From Chionoecetes opilio (Eukaryota > Arthropoda > Malacostraca > Decapoda > Majidae), in NCBI GenBank assembly GCA_016584305.1, contig JACEEZ010021686.1, positions 1-64,000 on the forward strand: a stretch of 64,000 nucleotides of DNA, in the 5' to 3' direction. Made by a program: the position numbers and the translations under genes. How positions within the stretch are numbered: the stretch's first letter is position 1; each line of letters starts with the position of its first letter. The notes under the pieces were generated by a model. The model saw nothing but the letters and a program-made list of their open reading frames with translations. It did no database searches and was not told the DNA's origin. Below are positions 49,154 through 59,655 of the stretch, piece by piece.

Positions 49154-51054
49154 TTACATCGTCCGTAATCTTGGACACCGCGATGAGACAGCACACAAAA
49201 GCTGGCGGAGCATTTCTATCTGTGCAATGTTTTTCAAATGTGAAACTGTGATAAGTGGCGATAAGCCACAGACACAAAAATCAGCTACTGCACTGGTAAT
49301 ATCTGCTGCACTGGTACTATCTGGTACTGAAACTGTAGAAAGGCACATTGTTACTTGTTTCCCTAACTTCTCTGCAACAGTATGCACAGGTAAGTATCGC
49401 TCATGTGTGACTGATTTCCCAGAGTTCCCAGCATGCATGTATACCTCAGGAGACAGAGCACCTATGTTGTAGTAACGCAACAAAATCACAAGAATATCAG
49501 TGTCATCACAGCGTACCACCGTCCAGTAGTGTGTTTTTGCCAGGTAAATTGCATGCAACACCATACGGGTCTCTGCCTCCTCGTGGGTTGAGTACAAAGG
49601 GTCCAGATGGACAACGCCATTCTCAGACACACATTTCGCTGTCTCTGCCTCAGAAAATCCCCCAGACAGAATGATTGACTTGCCACGTCTAAGCTGAGAT
49701 CCAGCTTTGTTGATAATAAAATCACTAACAAATGCAGCAAGGGCCGCTTTGTTGACAGTAGTTTGGAACTACCGGTGGTAGTTTGGAACAGTTCGTGAGC
49801 CACTTATCTGATAAGTGGGAGTGACCTCACCTCCACCTCTACGTTGTCGTTCAAACTGCTTAATTGAGTTTAGCGTCATAACGGTCAAATACAACTGTGA
49901 CTACATCAACTCTATCTTCCAGAAGATGCAGGATTTTTTTCAAGACATATATTGACAGGTCCTCAAATGTTGCAAAGAGTGTCTCATTGAGTGATTGGAA
50001 CTTTGCATTCCATCAATGATGTATGCAGTATCTGTCCCTTTCTCAGATACATTTGACAGGACATGGATTTTATCACAGACAGCCTCAATCTTCTTTGCGA
50101 GATCAGCTTTGGTAGTTTTTCTCTTTGACCCATCATCATTGAACAGAGCTGGGGGTAACGCAGCCAGTTCATATTGCAAAACAGTTTTAAGGTCAATGTT
50201 TTAAGGCCTTTTCCCAAAATATCCCTGTAGTCTCTGTTTTAATTTCCAGGATTTGAAGCTGTTGGCAACAGCCACTGGAATATCTAGATCAATCAGGTTG
50301 CTAATGAATTTTGCACACTGACTGGACAGGGTTACTACTCGCCTGTATCTTTTTGAGAGGACAGTGTTTTCAATTTCCTTGACCAAGGCTTAGAAGGCCT
50401 CATCAAAGACAGTCGGTGGCAAATCTGGGTCTTTCTGCTTTGATGAGAATTGGATGTTCCTTTTAGCAATGTAGGATAAGTAACATGAACGATAATATTT
50501 TGCATCAAAAGCAAAAATGTTTGGATGGGAAAGCATTCGCAAACGTATCACCTCATCCTGTTTGCTTCTGCTGCTACCAGCATCATTTTACGCGTGTCTT
50601 CTCCATCTTTTGTGGCAATATTTGTCAGTGTTTCTCTGCTTGTATTTTTCTTAAGCTTATCTGTTTTGCCACAAATGAAGCAGTGTTGTCTAATTTTGAA
50701 GCTGGATGTATCTTCTCTCCTAAGTCTACGGGAATGAGATGATGCACCACGAGAACTATCTGACACAGTTGGTGTTGGCTCTGCTGTTTGGTGGACAATG
50801 TTCGTCTTGTTTGTGTACTTGGAGCGACAACTTTTGTGGTAACATTTTACACTGCAGACACAGGATGTCATCCTTGAATGGGGACATCCGGTGGTACACA
50901 TCATCTTGCTTGCCACATCTATTATTGAGCGTAAACCCAGAGTGTTTGGGTTCTTGATGTAGTGTATTTTTTCTTTTTTTCTTAAGTGCCTCAGCACATA
51001 TGATACAGAAGTCTGAATCAAGCCGCCGACATCTTTTGACTTTTGGTTATTCAT
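49154..51054 (-). pseudogene. Decayed multicopy protein gene (Cys-rich N-terminus, HEEA-x-TRM / DTDxLV motifs)
   Basis: Minus-strand pieces in order: a Cys/His-rich N-terminus (TTGCPHSRMTSCVCSVKCYH, KSCRSKYTNKTN, IRQHCFICGKTDKLKK, DGEDTRKMMLVAAEANRM); then KEIENTVLSKRYRRVVTLSS; then YELAALPPALFNDDGSKRK and AVCDKIHVLSNVSEKGTDTA; then THEEAETRMVLHAIYLA and WTVVRCDDTDILVILLRYYN. This matches a repetitive protein family seen in many invertebrate genomes (HEEADTRM...DTDVLVLL...HALTGCDT). At least five frameshifts or stops break it, and the HALTGCDT region has been lost, with a TGCACTGGTA duplication near 49295. The E..D..DTD spacing recalls PIN/FEN-like nucleases (inference). The C-terminal domain of the same family occurs at 56090-56593. 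Confidence 0.72.
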
Positions 51055-51209
51055 GAAGATACATCTTGCTCTTTCACATTAGATCACCCTGTTCACCTGT
51101 AATGAAGTGTTTTGAATTAAATAACGTCTATCTGTGTTAATATATTACTTAACTAAAAGGAACCTTATGGTATTACTTAACATTACTGCGTTTTCCACAC
51201 ACACACACA

Positions 51210-52578
51210 CAAGGGCGTAGCCAGAGGGGGGGCCAATGGGGCCATGGCCCCCCCCAATTCAACACATCTACTTTAGGAGTGTATGGTATGATTTCATCAA
51301 TTTTACTATATTGAATATCATGCAAAGAACCAATAAATGACCCCCCATAGGGCTGGACCCATTTACTCTACTTGAGGTAAGGATTGATTTGACATCTTCA
51401 AGCCTCATATAGTTGTGCAGTGATGTTGATTTTTCTATGTGAACAGTATTTTTGATGATACAGCCAATTTAAGTACAGGAAAATGTATACGCTCTAAAAC
51501 GACTGGCGCCATGTTGTGACGTCACTAGCTTAGACAACAGAGCAAAATAGCTGTAAAGCGGCCGCTACTATTATGTACTACCTACTAATACACCAACTTG
51601 CATTACCCCTACTACCGCAAGATGACCAGTAATCCTCCTTCAAGTGATGTAGTAGGTATTCACTGTGTTTGTGAATATGTAAGTTGTAGTTTATAAGGAA
51701 AAAGTGGATAGACAGAGATAAGTGGCCCGTGACACCTGACAAGTGACGACTTCTGGGATCGGCATTCCTTATAGGGAGCTTAAAGCAATGACATGTAAAG
51801 CTAGACAGATAGACGAACTCATAGAGGAACAGGTAGAAATGTATGGCTTTCTTTCCCCACATAAGCAAAACATACACCGTTCGTCACTCTACTCACCACT
51901 ACAACCTTTACTAACCATACATTTCTACCTGTTCCTCTATGAGTTCGTCTATCTGTCTAGCTGTACATGTCATTGCAGGTTCATTTAAGCTCCCTATAAG
52001 GAATGCCGATCCCAGAAGTCATCACTTGTCTGGTGTCACGGGCCACTTTGCTCTGTCTATCCACTTTTTCCTTATAAACTACAACTTACATATTCACAAA
52101 CACAGTGAATACCTACTACATCACTTGAAGGAGGATTACTGGTCATCTTGCGGTAGTAGGGGTAATGCAAGTTAGTTAGGTTAGTAAAATAAAACTATAA
52201 TTTGCGGTTTGCTGAGCCAAAACAAGCCGATCAGCTGATCAGGCGAGATCTGAGTCTGCAGTTACTACGTCACAACCAATCACAGCGCGTTCCGCCGTGT
52301 TGTGATATTTTGGCCCCAAAAAGGCCATATATTTCATTTATGGTGCATTTCTCAGCAAAAAGAATATGAGTACAGTGATATGTAGCCTATATTGCACCCA
52401 AAGCTTTATAATACTCCGTGTTTTAGGTGTGAGTAAACGGGTCCATTAAGTCATATCTTCAAAAAAATTCTCTGGGGGGCTTCCAGCGCCTCCCAGACCC
52501 CCAGCTGATAAGCCACCTACACCTCAACCATCATTGGGAGGTGGCCCCCCCCAATTATTTTTCCTGGCTACGCCCTTG
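51210..52578. mobile_element. hAT-like non-autonomous element with a large internal palindrome
   Basis: Ends CAAGGGCGTAGCCAG (51210) and CTGGCTACGCCCTTG (to 52578) are perfect 15-bp inverted repeats, followed inside by C/G-runs (GGCCATGGCCCCCCCC and GGTGGCCCCCCCCAA). CACACACA flanks both sides (8 bases), as for hAT, but the flank is a CA repeat, so this is weak. No transposase. Confidence 0.75.
51595..52173. repeat. 579-bp palindrome inside the hAT-like element
   Basis: The arms mirror each other from AACTTGCATTACCCCTACTA to TAGTAGGGGTAATGCAAGTT, including GATGACCAGTAATCCTCC and CATACATTTCTACCTGTTCC. The spacer is about 70 bases. A few mismatches and a small indel near TTAAGC. Confidence 0.93.
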
Positions 52579-53056
52579 CACACACAAACATATGTAATTA
52601 AAATTATCAATTATTCTCACGCATTTCATAATGGCTAACATATCACTGTGGGTAGTGACTTAAATGACCGGATAGAATAGTCCTGCCAGTTATATAATTC
52701 ACCACAACCATACTTTTTCTACTTCTTATGCATAACTACTTTGAGAAAAAAGTGGTTGTGTCTTGTTATACTGAGGGTACCCGACCATTTTATGGTTTTA
52801 AGGGGATCGTCTGCCATGAATTTTTGATTAATATTTTTAAATATCGAAATATTCAGAAAAAAAAGTTAAACCTCCACAGGCTTCAGCACCTTTCCTTTTG
52901 TACGTGAAGAGATTTTACAATAAAAATCGCAAAAATGAATGAGTTATATAGCTCGTTTTTTTTTTACCCACCTAACCCTCCGATACGTTCTGCATAACGC
53001 GGTTTGCGCATTTTAGTCCACGAAAGGACTTTGTTTTTCACTACAAATGGGGAAAA
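52579..53056. other. No gene recognised
   Basis: AT-rich; no coding sequence. Confidence 0.4.
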
Positions 53057-53485
53057 TTGCTTCCAAATGGCATTCACTGGTATCTAGAGACTACCCGGCA
53101 ACTATGCTCAGGGGTGTATAAATTGTGTGAGCTGAGCCTGAGTGGATGCCTCATCCTCCCGATGGCAACCCGGAACTCCACCCCGCTCTTGGTGGACGGT
53201 ACATCGGTGGACTTCCAGGGCAGCGGCACCATCCTCGGCCTACAACTCTCCACCCGAGGGTATGTGTCGTATTTGGCGACCCATGTATTGCCAAGGCCGC
53301 CCTGGTCACCCTGTACAGGTTCCGGGACTTCGACGCCGGGTTGAAGCTCCACCTCGTCAAGGGGCTGGTCCTCCCTATCCTGACGTATCCTCCGATTCCG
53401 CTGCACGCCCTGAGCAGGACCTCGATCCGCAAGCTGCAACGGGTGCAGAACGCTGCTGTCAGGTTCGTGGTGTACCACAATAGTC
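53057..53485 (+). pseudogene. LINE-F reverse transcriptase, segment before insertion
   Basis: Two frames carry parts of one RT C-terminal region: SGTILGLQLSTRGYVSYLAT in one, then AALVTLYRFRDFDAGLKLHL, VKGLVLPILTYPPIPLHALS and RKLQRVQNAAVRFVVYHN in the next. This is the thumb/post-RT region of a Jockey-like LINE. It stops at ~53485, where a long-TIR element begins, and resumes at 57361. Confidence 0.88.
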
Positions 53486-53637
53486 GACCATATTTAGAGT
53501 AATTTGCTATGTTGAGTCAAACAAATTGCAACAGTTTGTTTTATTGTTAATTATTGTTTATTAAGTAGTTATTGATGACATATCCAAAATGGGACACAGG
53601 TTTCAACCCAGAAGTTACCTAATTTGGATAATTTCAA

Positions 53638-54093
53638 AACAAATTATGCGTCGGAAACACGTAATTAAAGAGTTGTGTAGGGGGGTAAAATTCCCTAGAT
53701 CTAGGGTAATTTCCTTATATCTAGAGAAAATTGCTTAACCAAAATAAACCTAACCTAACCAAAATTAACCTACACTAGCAGGGGGCTTGACCCACCGATA
53801 ACCTAACCTAACCAAATCTAACCTATCCTAACCTAACCAAATCTAATCTAACCTAACCTAACCAAATCTAATAGGTTAGATTTGGTTAGGTTAGGTTAGC
53901 TTAGGTTAGATTTGGTTAGGTTAGGTTATCGGTGGGTCAAGCCCCCTGCTAGGGTAGGTTAATTTTGGTTAGGTTAGGTTTATTGTGGTTAGGCAATTTT
54001 CTCTAGATATAAGGAAATTACCCTAGATCTAGGAAATTTTACCCCCCTTACACAACTCTTTAATTACGTGTTTCCGACGCATAATTTGTTCCC
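53638..54093. repeat. 455-bp palindrome rich in CCTAACC (TTAGG)
   Basis: The arms run from AACAAATTATGCGTCGGAAA to TTTCCGACGCATAATTTGTT. They share TTAATTACGTG-type ends, TACCCTAGATCTAGG, AGCAGGGGGCTTGACCCACC and long CCTAACCTAACC / GGTTAGGTTAGG arrays meeting at ~53870. Differences are few. Confidence 0.95.
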
Positions 54094-54324
54094 CACCCGA
54101 AAACCCCGCACTCCCACAGGTCCCCAAACTTGTTTGGGGGAAGTGGGAGAGTATGGGCAAACACTAGAAATTTACCGTCATTTCGCCCAAGTGGTTCATT
54201 CCATTTCTGCCAGAGGAAGATATAGTTACATGACTCCGTGACATGGATCGTGTGGGCGAATTGACTCTTATATGTGGGCGAATTGACTTACATGTGGACG
54301 AAATGTCTTGTGGGCGAAATGACG

Positions 54325-54640
54325 AAAATTGCCTAACCAAAATAAACCTAACCTAACGAAAATTAACCTACCCTAGCAGGGGGCTTGACCCACCGATATG
54401 CTAACCTAACCAAACCAAATTTAACCTATCCTAACCTAACCATATCTAACCTAACCTAACCTAACCAAATCTAACCTAAACTACCCAAATCTAACCTACC
54501 CTAACCTAAAGAAATCTAACCTAACCTCCTAGCGGGGGGTTGGGGGTTCTCGTCACACTAAACAAATATAACCTAACCTCCTAGCTCCTATAGACTCCAT
54601 AGTGTGGGCGAAATGACCGGATACCAACCTAACCATTACT
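54325..54640. repeat. Half copy of the 455-bp palindrome
   Basis: AATTGCCTAACCAAAATAAA, AGCAGGGGGCTTGACCCACC and CCTAACC runs repeat the left arm in the same orientation, without a matching right arm. Confidence 0.85.
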
Positions 54641-54966
54641 GTCGGCGAGTTTTCCCGATTTGTGTAGGGACAAAAATATCGGTAGACGACATTACCATGC
54701 AAGTACCATGAGGCAAGGATGGGTAATGTCACCGTGGTTATGCAACTTGTTTATGGATGGAGTAATAAGATAAATCAAAGCAAAGGTTGGTGATGTTGGT
54801 ATAGACTCAAGAGTATTCATTGGCTCGTCAAGTAACACTTAAACCATGATGTAGCACTACTACATCAAAGACAACAAAAGGAACTCAATTAATAAGGTAT
54901 TTTAATACTATCATAACCATGAATATGTACAGCCTACAAAGAGAAGATTACGACGATGAAAAAAAT

Positions 54967-55304
54967 TTGAGTTGTTTTGGGCGAAATTGATATTCCAGGT
55001 GCTATATTTCCGTGCTCGCTGACAACACTAGAGAAGACCTGAGGTGATGGTTGATGTGCAGAGGCTTCTAAACCAGGAAAACAGTCACAGCAGAGTCTCA
55101 TTAAGAAGTAAGCAAGTGGTAGGGACACATTACGTACCTACCAGTTGCTTACCTTTTGACGAGGCTCTGTTATGACTCTGTTTTCTTGGTTTAGAAGCCT
55201 CTGCACATCAGCCATTACCTCAGGTCTTCTCTATAGTGTTGTCAGCGAGAACAGAGCACAGTAATATAGCACCTGGAATATCAATTTCGCGCAAAATAAC
55301 TCGA
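54967..55304. repeat. ~340-bp palindrome
   Basis: GAGTTGTTTTGGGCGAAATT, GATATTCCAGGTGCTATATT, ACCTCAG/CTGAGGT and GTGCAGAGGCTTCTAAACCA on the left recur inverted on the right up to AACTC. The arms are about 150 bases with scattered mismatches and a ~35-base centre. Confidence 0.9.
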
Positions 55305-55847
55305 AATTCTTCCATCGCCGTAGTTTTCCCTTCGTAGGTCAACCCGCGGCGACCCCGCCTTATCCCCACAATGCACCGATGTAAACAAACCGTGACGTAG
55401 TTATGTCTGGGGCCCATTGCCACGTAATCACGTACATCAAAATGTAACGAGTTAACGACCGAGTAAACTGTAAAATCTAAGAAAATTTGCAAAAAGTAAC
55501 TTGTAGTAAACTGTATTTGTTTGAATATACTTTGCCTATTTGCCTTCTTTCTTTTTCTTTTTTCAGCAGCTAACCCATCACATGTATAGGGTATTAACTG
55601 CATGGACAAAGGTTGAGCATATAACAGTTTGGTTCACATTTTTTATTATTTTTGCATTTGATCCCTAAGACTATATGGATAATTTAATTAGGTCCGTTAT
55701 ATTCAAAGGTACATGTATGAGAAAAAAAATAAAACCTATTCCTTACAAACAGGACAGAACAATACAATTTAGTATTTACGCAGTATATACCAAAATCATT
55801 CAGATAATAGTCATAATAAAAAAAAATTATATATATATGCCTGTTCT

Positions 55848-56016
55848 TGGTCTTGGTCTGTTTCGGAGGGTCTGATCTCGGTCTTGGTCTTGGTCTCGGA
55901 GGGTCTTGGTCTTGGTCTCGGTGGGCTGGTGTTGGTCTCGGAAGGTCTGGTCTTGGTCTTGGTCTTGGTCTCGAAGGGTCTGGTCTTGGTCTTGGTCTCG
56001 GAGGGTCTGGTCTTGA
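55848..56016. repeat. Minisatellite of GGTCTTGGTCTC / GGAGGGTCT units
   Basis: Alternating TGGTCTTGGTCTCGG and AGGGTC blocks; the frame reads LGLGLGGSG and is not coding. Confidence 0.9.
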
Positions 56017-56089
56017 CTACAACACTGATGCGGATGCGATACCACGTCAGGACTCCATGGGATCGGCAAAGGTTGCGTGCTAGGCATTA

Positions 56090-56593
56090 AAAAATCTAAT
56101 GAGCTAATGCAGATAGGTGAATCTTTCATGTCGAGTTCAGCTAGCCACGATGAAATCAGAGATGCTGGGGCTAAAGCATTGGTATGTTTGTATGGTGGAC
56201 GAGATAAAAGTTTGAATATCTTAAGGAGGAAGCTGTTTGGTGACAAAGTTGTCTAGAGCTTCAAGAGTGTCGACATCAAGAAACTTCCACCAACAGCTGA
56301 TGCAGCCAAATATCATTCTTATAGAGTGTATCTACAGACAAATATGGATAGGAAACGTGGTACTGAAGCCGGATTGGGGATGGAATAGTCAACACGAGAG
56401 TTTGTTGCCTGCAAAAATGGACAGCAGACCAGCTCCTGATGCCCTCTTGAGGATCGTACGTTGCAAATGCATGGAGTACTGTGAGACACTGATATGTTCA
56501 TGCAAGAAAAACGGGATGTACTGCACCGAATTCTGCGGAAATTGCCAAGACGGACTATGCACAAACATAGAGTTAGATGAATTTGACTACTAA
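56090..56593 (+). pseudogene. C-terminal part of the HEEA-x-TRM multicopy protein family
   Basis: Reads DAGAKALVCLYGGRDKSLNI, LRRKLFGDKVV (then TAG), SVDIKKLPPTADAAKYHSYR and VYLQTN, then a frameshift into LKPDWGWNSQHESLLPAKMD, SRPAPDALLRIVRCKC and a Cys-rich end (CSCKKNGMYCTEFCGNCQDG, CTN). In intact relatives the order is LYGG...LPPT..A..HS.RVY.Q...WGW...PAP..LL..V.C.CK...C.C.K.G..CT..C..C. This domain is the usual C-terminus of the family whose N-terminal half is at 49154-51054. Here it is carried inside the long-TIR element. The Cys pattern suggests metal binding; function unknown. Confidence 0.75.
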
Positions 56594-56996
56594 TTCACAG
56601 TATGTATCTAAAAGAAGAACACAAATAATGAACACCTAAATATGTGCATATATAACAGTTTACATATGTTCTTTAATTTGATTGTGATCGAATATTGTAA
56701 GTCTTGACATAGAGCTTACACTTTCATGGGTAACTTCGGACAGGGTACAATATCTATATAACAATTAATATTGTTAAAAAATAATATCATTAGCTATGTC
56801 TTAATGCACTTTTTTGTAAAGAACAGGTCATTTGACCAATTTTTTTTTTTTTTTTTTTTTACCTTTGACCTACATGTTTTAGACGGGTCATTTGAGTTTG
56901 AAAAAATGTTTTATAGCTTCACTGGTTCATGTTACTATTCAAGTATAATGCACTTATTGTGCTAAAAATGAGTATTTTTAGAGATAATGGGCCTTA

Positions 56997-57188
56997 TTGC
57001 ATCGGAGGACACAGGGGGGCGGCATGAGCCTCTAATCACAGGCGTCACTGTAAAAAATCCTGCCTGCGCCACCACGGGCGAGGACCAACCATCACAGCCC
57101 TCAAGTGAACCTCCAGAGTCCAGAGCCTACCATCCGAGCCCTGGGTCACCACTGCCTACAGGCGCTATAGTCACAAATGTATAAAACA
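56997..57188 (+). mobile_element. SINE family 1, 5'-truncated
   Basis: Starts GCATCGGAGGACACAGGGGG, lacking the tRNA head; body GCCTGCGCCACCACGGGCGA and CACTGCCTACAGGCGCTATA with an A-rich tail. Confidence 0.88.
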
Positions 57189-57360
57189 AAAAAACAAGAA
57201 AATTATATATAAATGGCAGCCATTTTGAAAATATGCAAATTAGGTAACTTCTGGGTTGAAACCTGCGTCCCATTTTGGATATGTCATAAAGAACAACTCA
57301 ATAAACAACAATCAACAATAAAACAAACTGTTGCAATTTGTTTGACTCAAAAGTGTAAAT

Positions 57361-58225
57361 GTGGTATACTACAAGTGGGACGACTTCGTGACAATGGAGT
57401 CGCTGCACGAGACCGTCGATCTCCCAGCCATTAACACCATATGGCCTCGCAAGTGTGGCTCCGGATGCAGGAGGAGGGCTGAGAACAGTTCCTGGCCTTG
57501 CCTACAGGAACTCAGAGACGCGGCCCCGGATCGTTCCAACGGGTGGTTCCCGAGAGTTTTGCTTTCTTTAAACCTTTTTCACATTCATTCCAAGTATTTG
57601 TTGTTGTTGTGGACAATGTCTTTTTGTACCGTGCATTTTTTTTTCCTGTTCTCTTTTTAACTCATTGTGTTAGTGATGTTGATATATGTATGTCCTCTGA
57701 TCTGCTTTTGTTAGTCTCTGCACTTGCAGACAGAGCCTCACCTCTTTGCTTATGTATTATCCGTTTTCCTTTTTGTTTATATTGGTTTATTTTGTGTCAC
57801 ATCTTTTCTTTTGAAGTTGGTTTTTTTTTTGTGTGTGTTTGTCTTGTATTCAGCTTTTCACTTCGATTCTAGGTTATATTTTATCTGCTACTGTGTTATA
57901 TATCTAATTGCCACATGTTTTTCTGTTTCGTTTGTTTTTGTATTTTGGTTACTCATGGGTTTTTCTGTTGTTCTCTATGTATTTTTGTTATGTTCTTGTT
58001 TTTCACGTTAACTTACTATTATCTGCACTCGATGCATTCGTCTTGTATAATTTTCTTAGTCTGTTACGATTTGATTAGTATGTAAAATAGCAAGCCGGAT
58101 CGCCCGCCTACTTTTTTTATTATATATCAGTTTTTCTATTTTTCTGTATCTTTTATATTCTTACCCCCTCCCCTCTTTGTAATTCCCCCTACTTTTTCTC
58201 AATAAACTTGCTAAAACTTGCATGC
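57361..58225 (+). pseudogene. LINE-F, C-terminus and 3' UTR after the insertion
   Basis: YKWDDFVTMESLHETVDLPA, NTIWPRKCGSGCRRRAENSS, LQELRDAAPDRSNGWFPRVL and LSLN continue the LINE-F protein that ended VVYHN at 53485. The T-rich 3' UTR runs to AATAAACTTGCTAAAACTTG at about 58200. Confidence 0.85.
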
Positions 58226-59384
58226 CTCAGCATTCGCGGCAAAGCGAGGATTGGAACTGCTTGTTGCTTGTATTACGTATGTATTATGCTGATGCTGCTT
58301 ATTGCTTCTTCTTCTTTTTTTTGGGGGGGGGGTACTTAGCTCTTACGTAGCTTCCTGCACTTTACGCAGGGCATTATGGGGACAGTCGTGTACCCTGAGG
58401 TTTTTAATTTATGATAATCTGGCGAAAATAAGATTACTGATGTTGCCTGATACTTTCGCATTCGGACAAATAATACCTTTCAATAGGGAGGGGCCAGGTA
58501 CCAGATATACTTTATAGACTTTAGAATGCCATGTGAATGCCATAGAATGCATCAAGATTGACGCATAATAATACATAATATATACTTACATGTTGGGGCT
58601 CATATGGGCACAAAGTCAAATAAAAGAACAAATATATTCGAAAGGCCAATATCTTAAAACCGCTAAAGTTCTGATATCTATCCTATTATCTCCATCAATA
58701 TTTGGAGGAGTGGAATGGCCTATATACATCATTAGACATATAAAAGAAAATGCAATTTTTTGGTTAAGACAATTTTTTTATTTGAAGGATAATTATAATT
58801 ATCTCACAGATTGAATTTTTTTTCTAGACAATGCAAAATAAAATCATAATTCTCCCACAAAGATAAAAAGAAATTCAAAATTATGTCTTAGCTATTTTTT
58901 TGGTAAATATATAAACTACATCTGAGATTTTTGCCATCAAAATTGGTATCGAAATAACTTCATTATAAAGGACTTCATTTTTTCAAAAAAATGAAACGTT
59001 ATTAACAAAAAAAAACAATTCAGCGTCGAATGACTTGAAACTTAGCTACAATTATTAAACTCTATACGTATGCATAACATATAGTAAAATAATCAAAATC
59101 CGACAATAAATTAAATACCCCCGGACGATTCCCTTAACCGCTACACTAAAATACAGAGGCGAGATGTGTAAGGGTTTCGGGAATGGTAGATACTCGTAGA
59201 CAATGGGGACACGTATATGCAATATTGTGTTGACTTGTGTTGCAGCTATCTACGGGGTGACTCGAGTTTGTTGTGCTATCTGGGTTTTGTTGTGTGTTTA
59301 TGTGTGTGTATGGAAGATTCGTTATTGTCACTTGCGTTGTCTGTTGTGAAGGAAAGATATGTTATTGTCTCTTCAGTTGCGACC
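58226..59384. other. No gene recognised
   Basis: AT-rich. A frame at 58590-58814 has no recognised relatives. Confidence 0.4.
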
Positions 59385-59655
59385 GAACGGTTAGCGTCTC
59401 AAAGGGGTGAGGTCTGTCCCGATTTCAAGTCCCGCCATGACTTTCACCGTTGAGTGACTGAAGACCCACACGCTGCACACTAACTCTACCTTCGAAGACA
59501 CTGCATCGAAAAACACGGGGAGAGGGTTGGTGGACATGAGCTTCTGATCATTATAGGCGTCACTATAAATCCTGTTTGTATCATCTTGGGCGAGGGCGAA
59601 CCATCGAAGCCCTCAATCAAAAAAAAAAATACACGCGCTATAGGCTCAAACGTAC
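59385..59655 (+). mobile_element. SINE family 1, diverged
   Basis: Degenerate head with GTTAGCGTCTC and TTTCAAGTCCCGCC, then AACTCTACCTTCGAAGACAC, TAGGCGTCACTATAAATCCT and GGGCGAGGGCGAACCATC, ending in ACGCGCTATAGGCTC and an A-run. Confidence 0.75.

Larger units (their letters stand above)
53488..57360. mobile_element. 3.9-kb element with ~135-bp terminal inverted repeats, inserted in LINE-F
   Basis: Left 53510-53640 and right 57223-57350 are inverted copies: GAGTCAAACAAATTGCAACA, GTTTGTTTTATTGTT, GACATATCCAAAATGGGAC and CAACCCAGAAGTTACCTAAT appear in mirror order. Flanks GTGGTGTACCACAA and GTGGTATACTACAA could be a diverged ~14-bp duplication. Cargo: a 455-bp palindrome with TTAGG-type repeats and a half copy of it, another palindrome, a GGTCTTGGTCTC minisatellite, a decayed protein C-terminus (56090-56593) and a SINE. 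Superfamily unassigned; exact ends uncertain by ~20 bases. Confidence 0.8.

Noticed and set aside
53700..54600. Chromosome end suggested by TTAGG-type repeats
   Set aside because: The runs are short, degenerate, in both orientations and inside palindromic elements; sequence continues on both sides.
57498..58011. Two long F/V/C-rich frames
   Set aside because: They translate the T-rich 3' UTR of LINE-F and look like membrane segments only because of T content.
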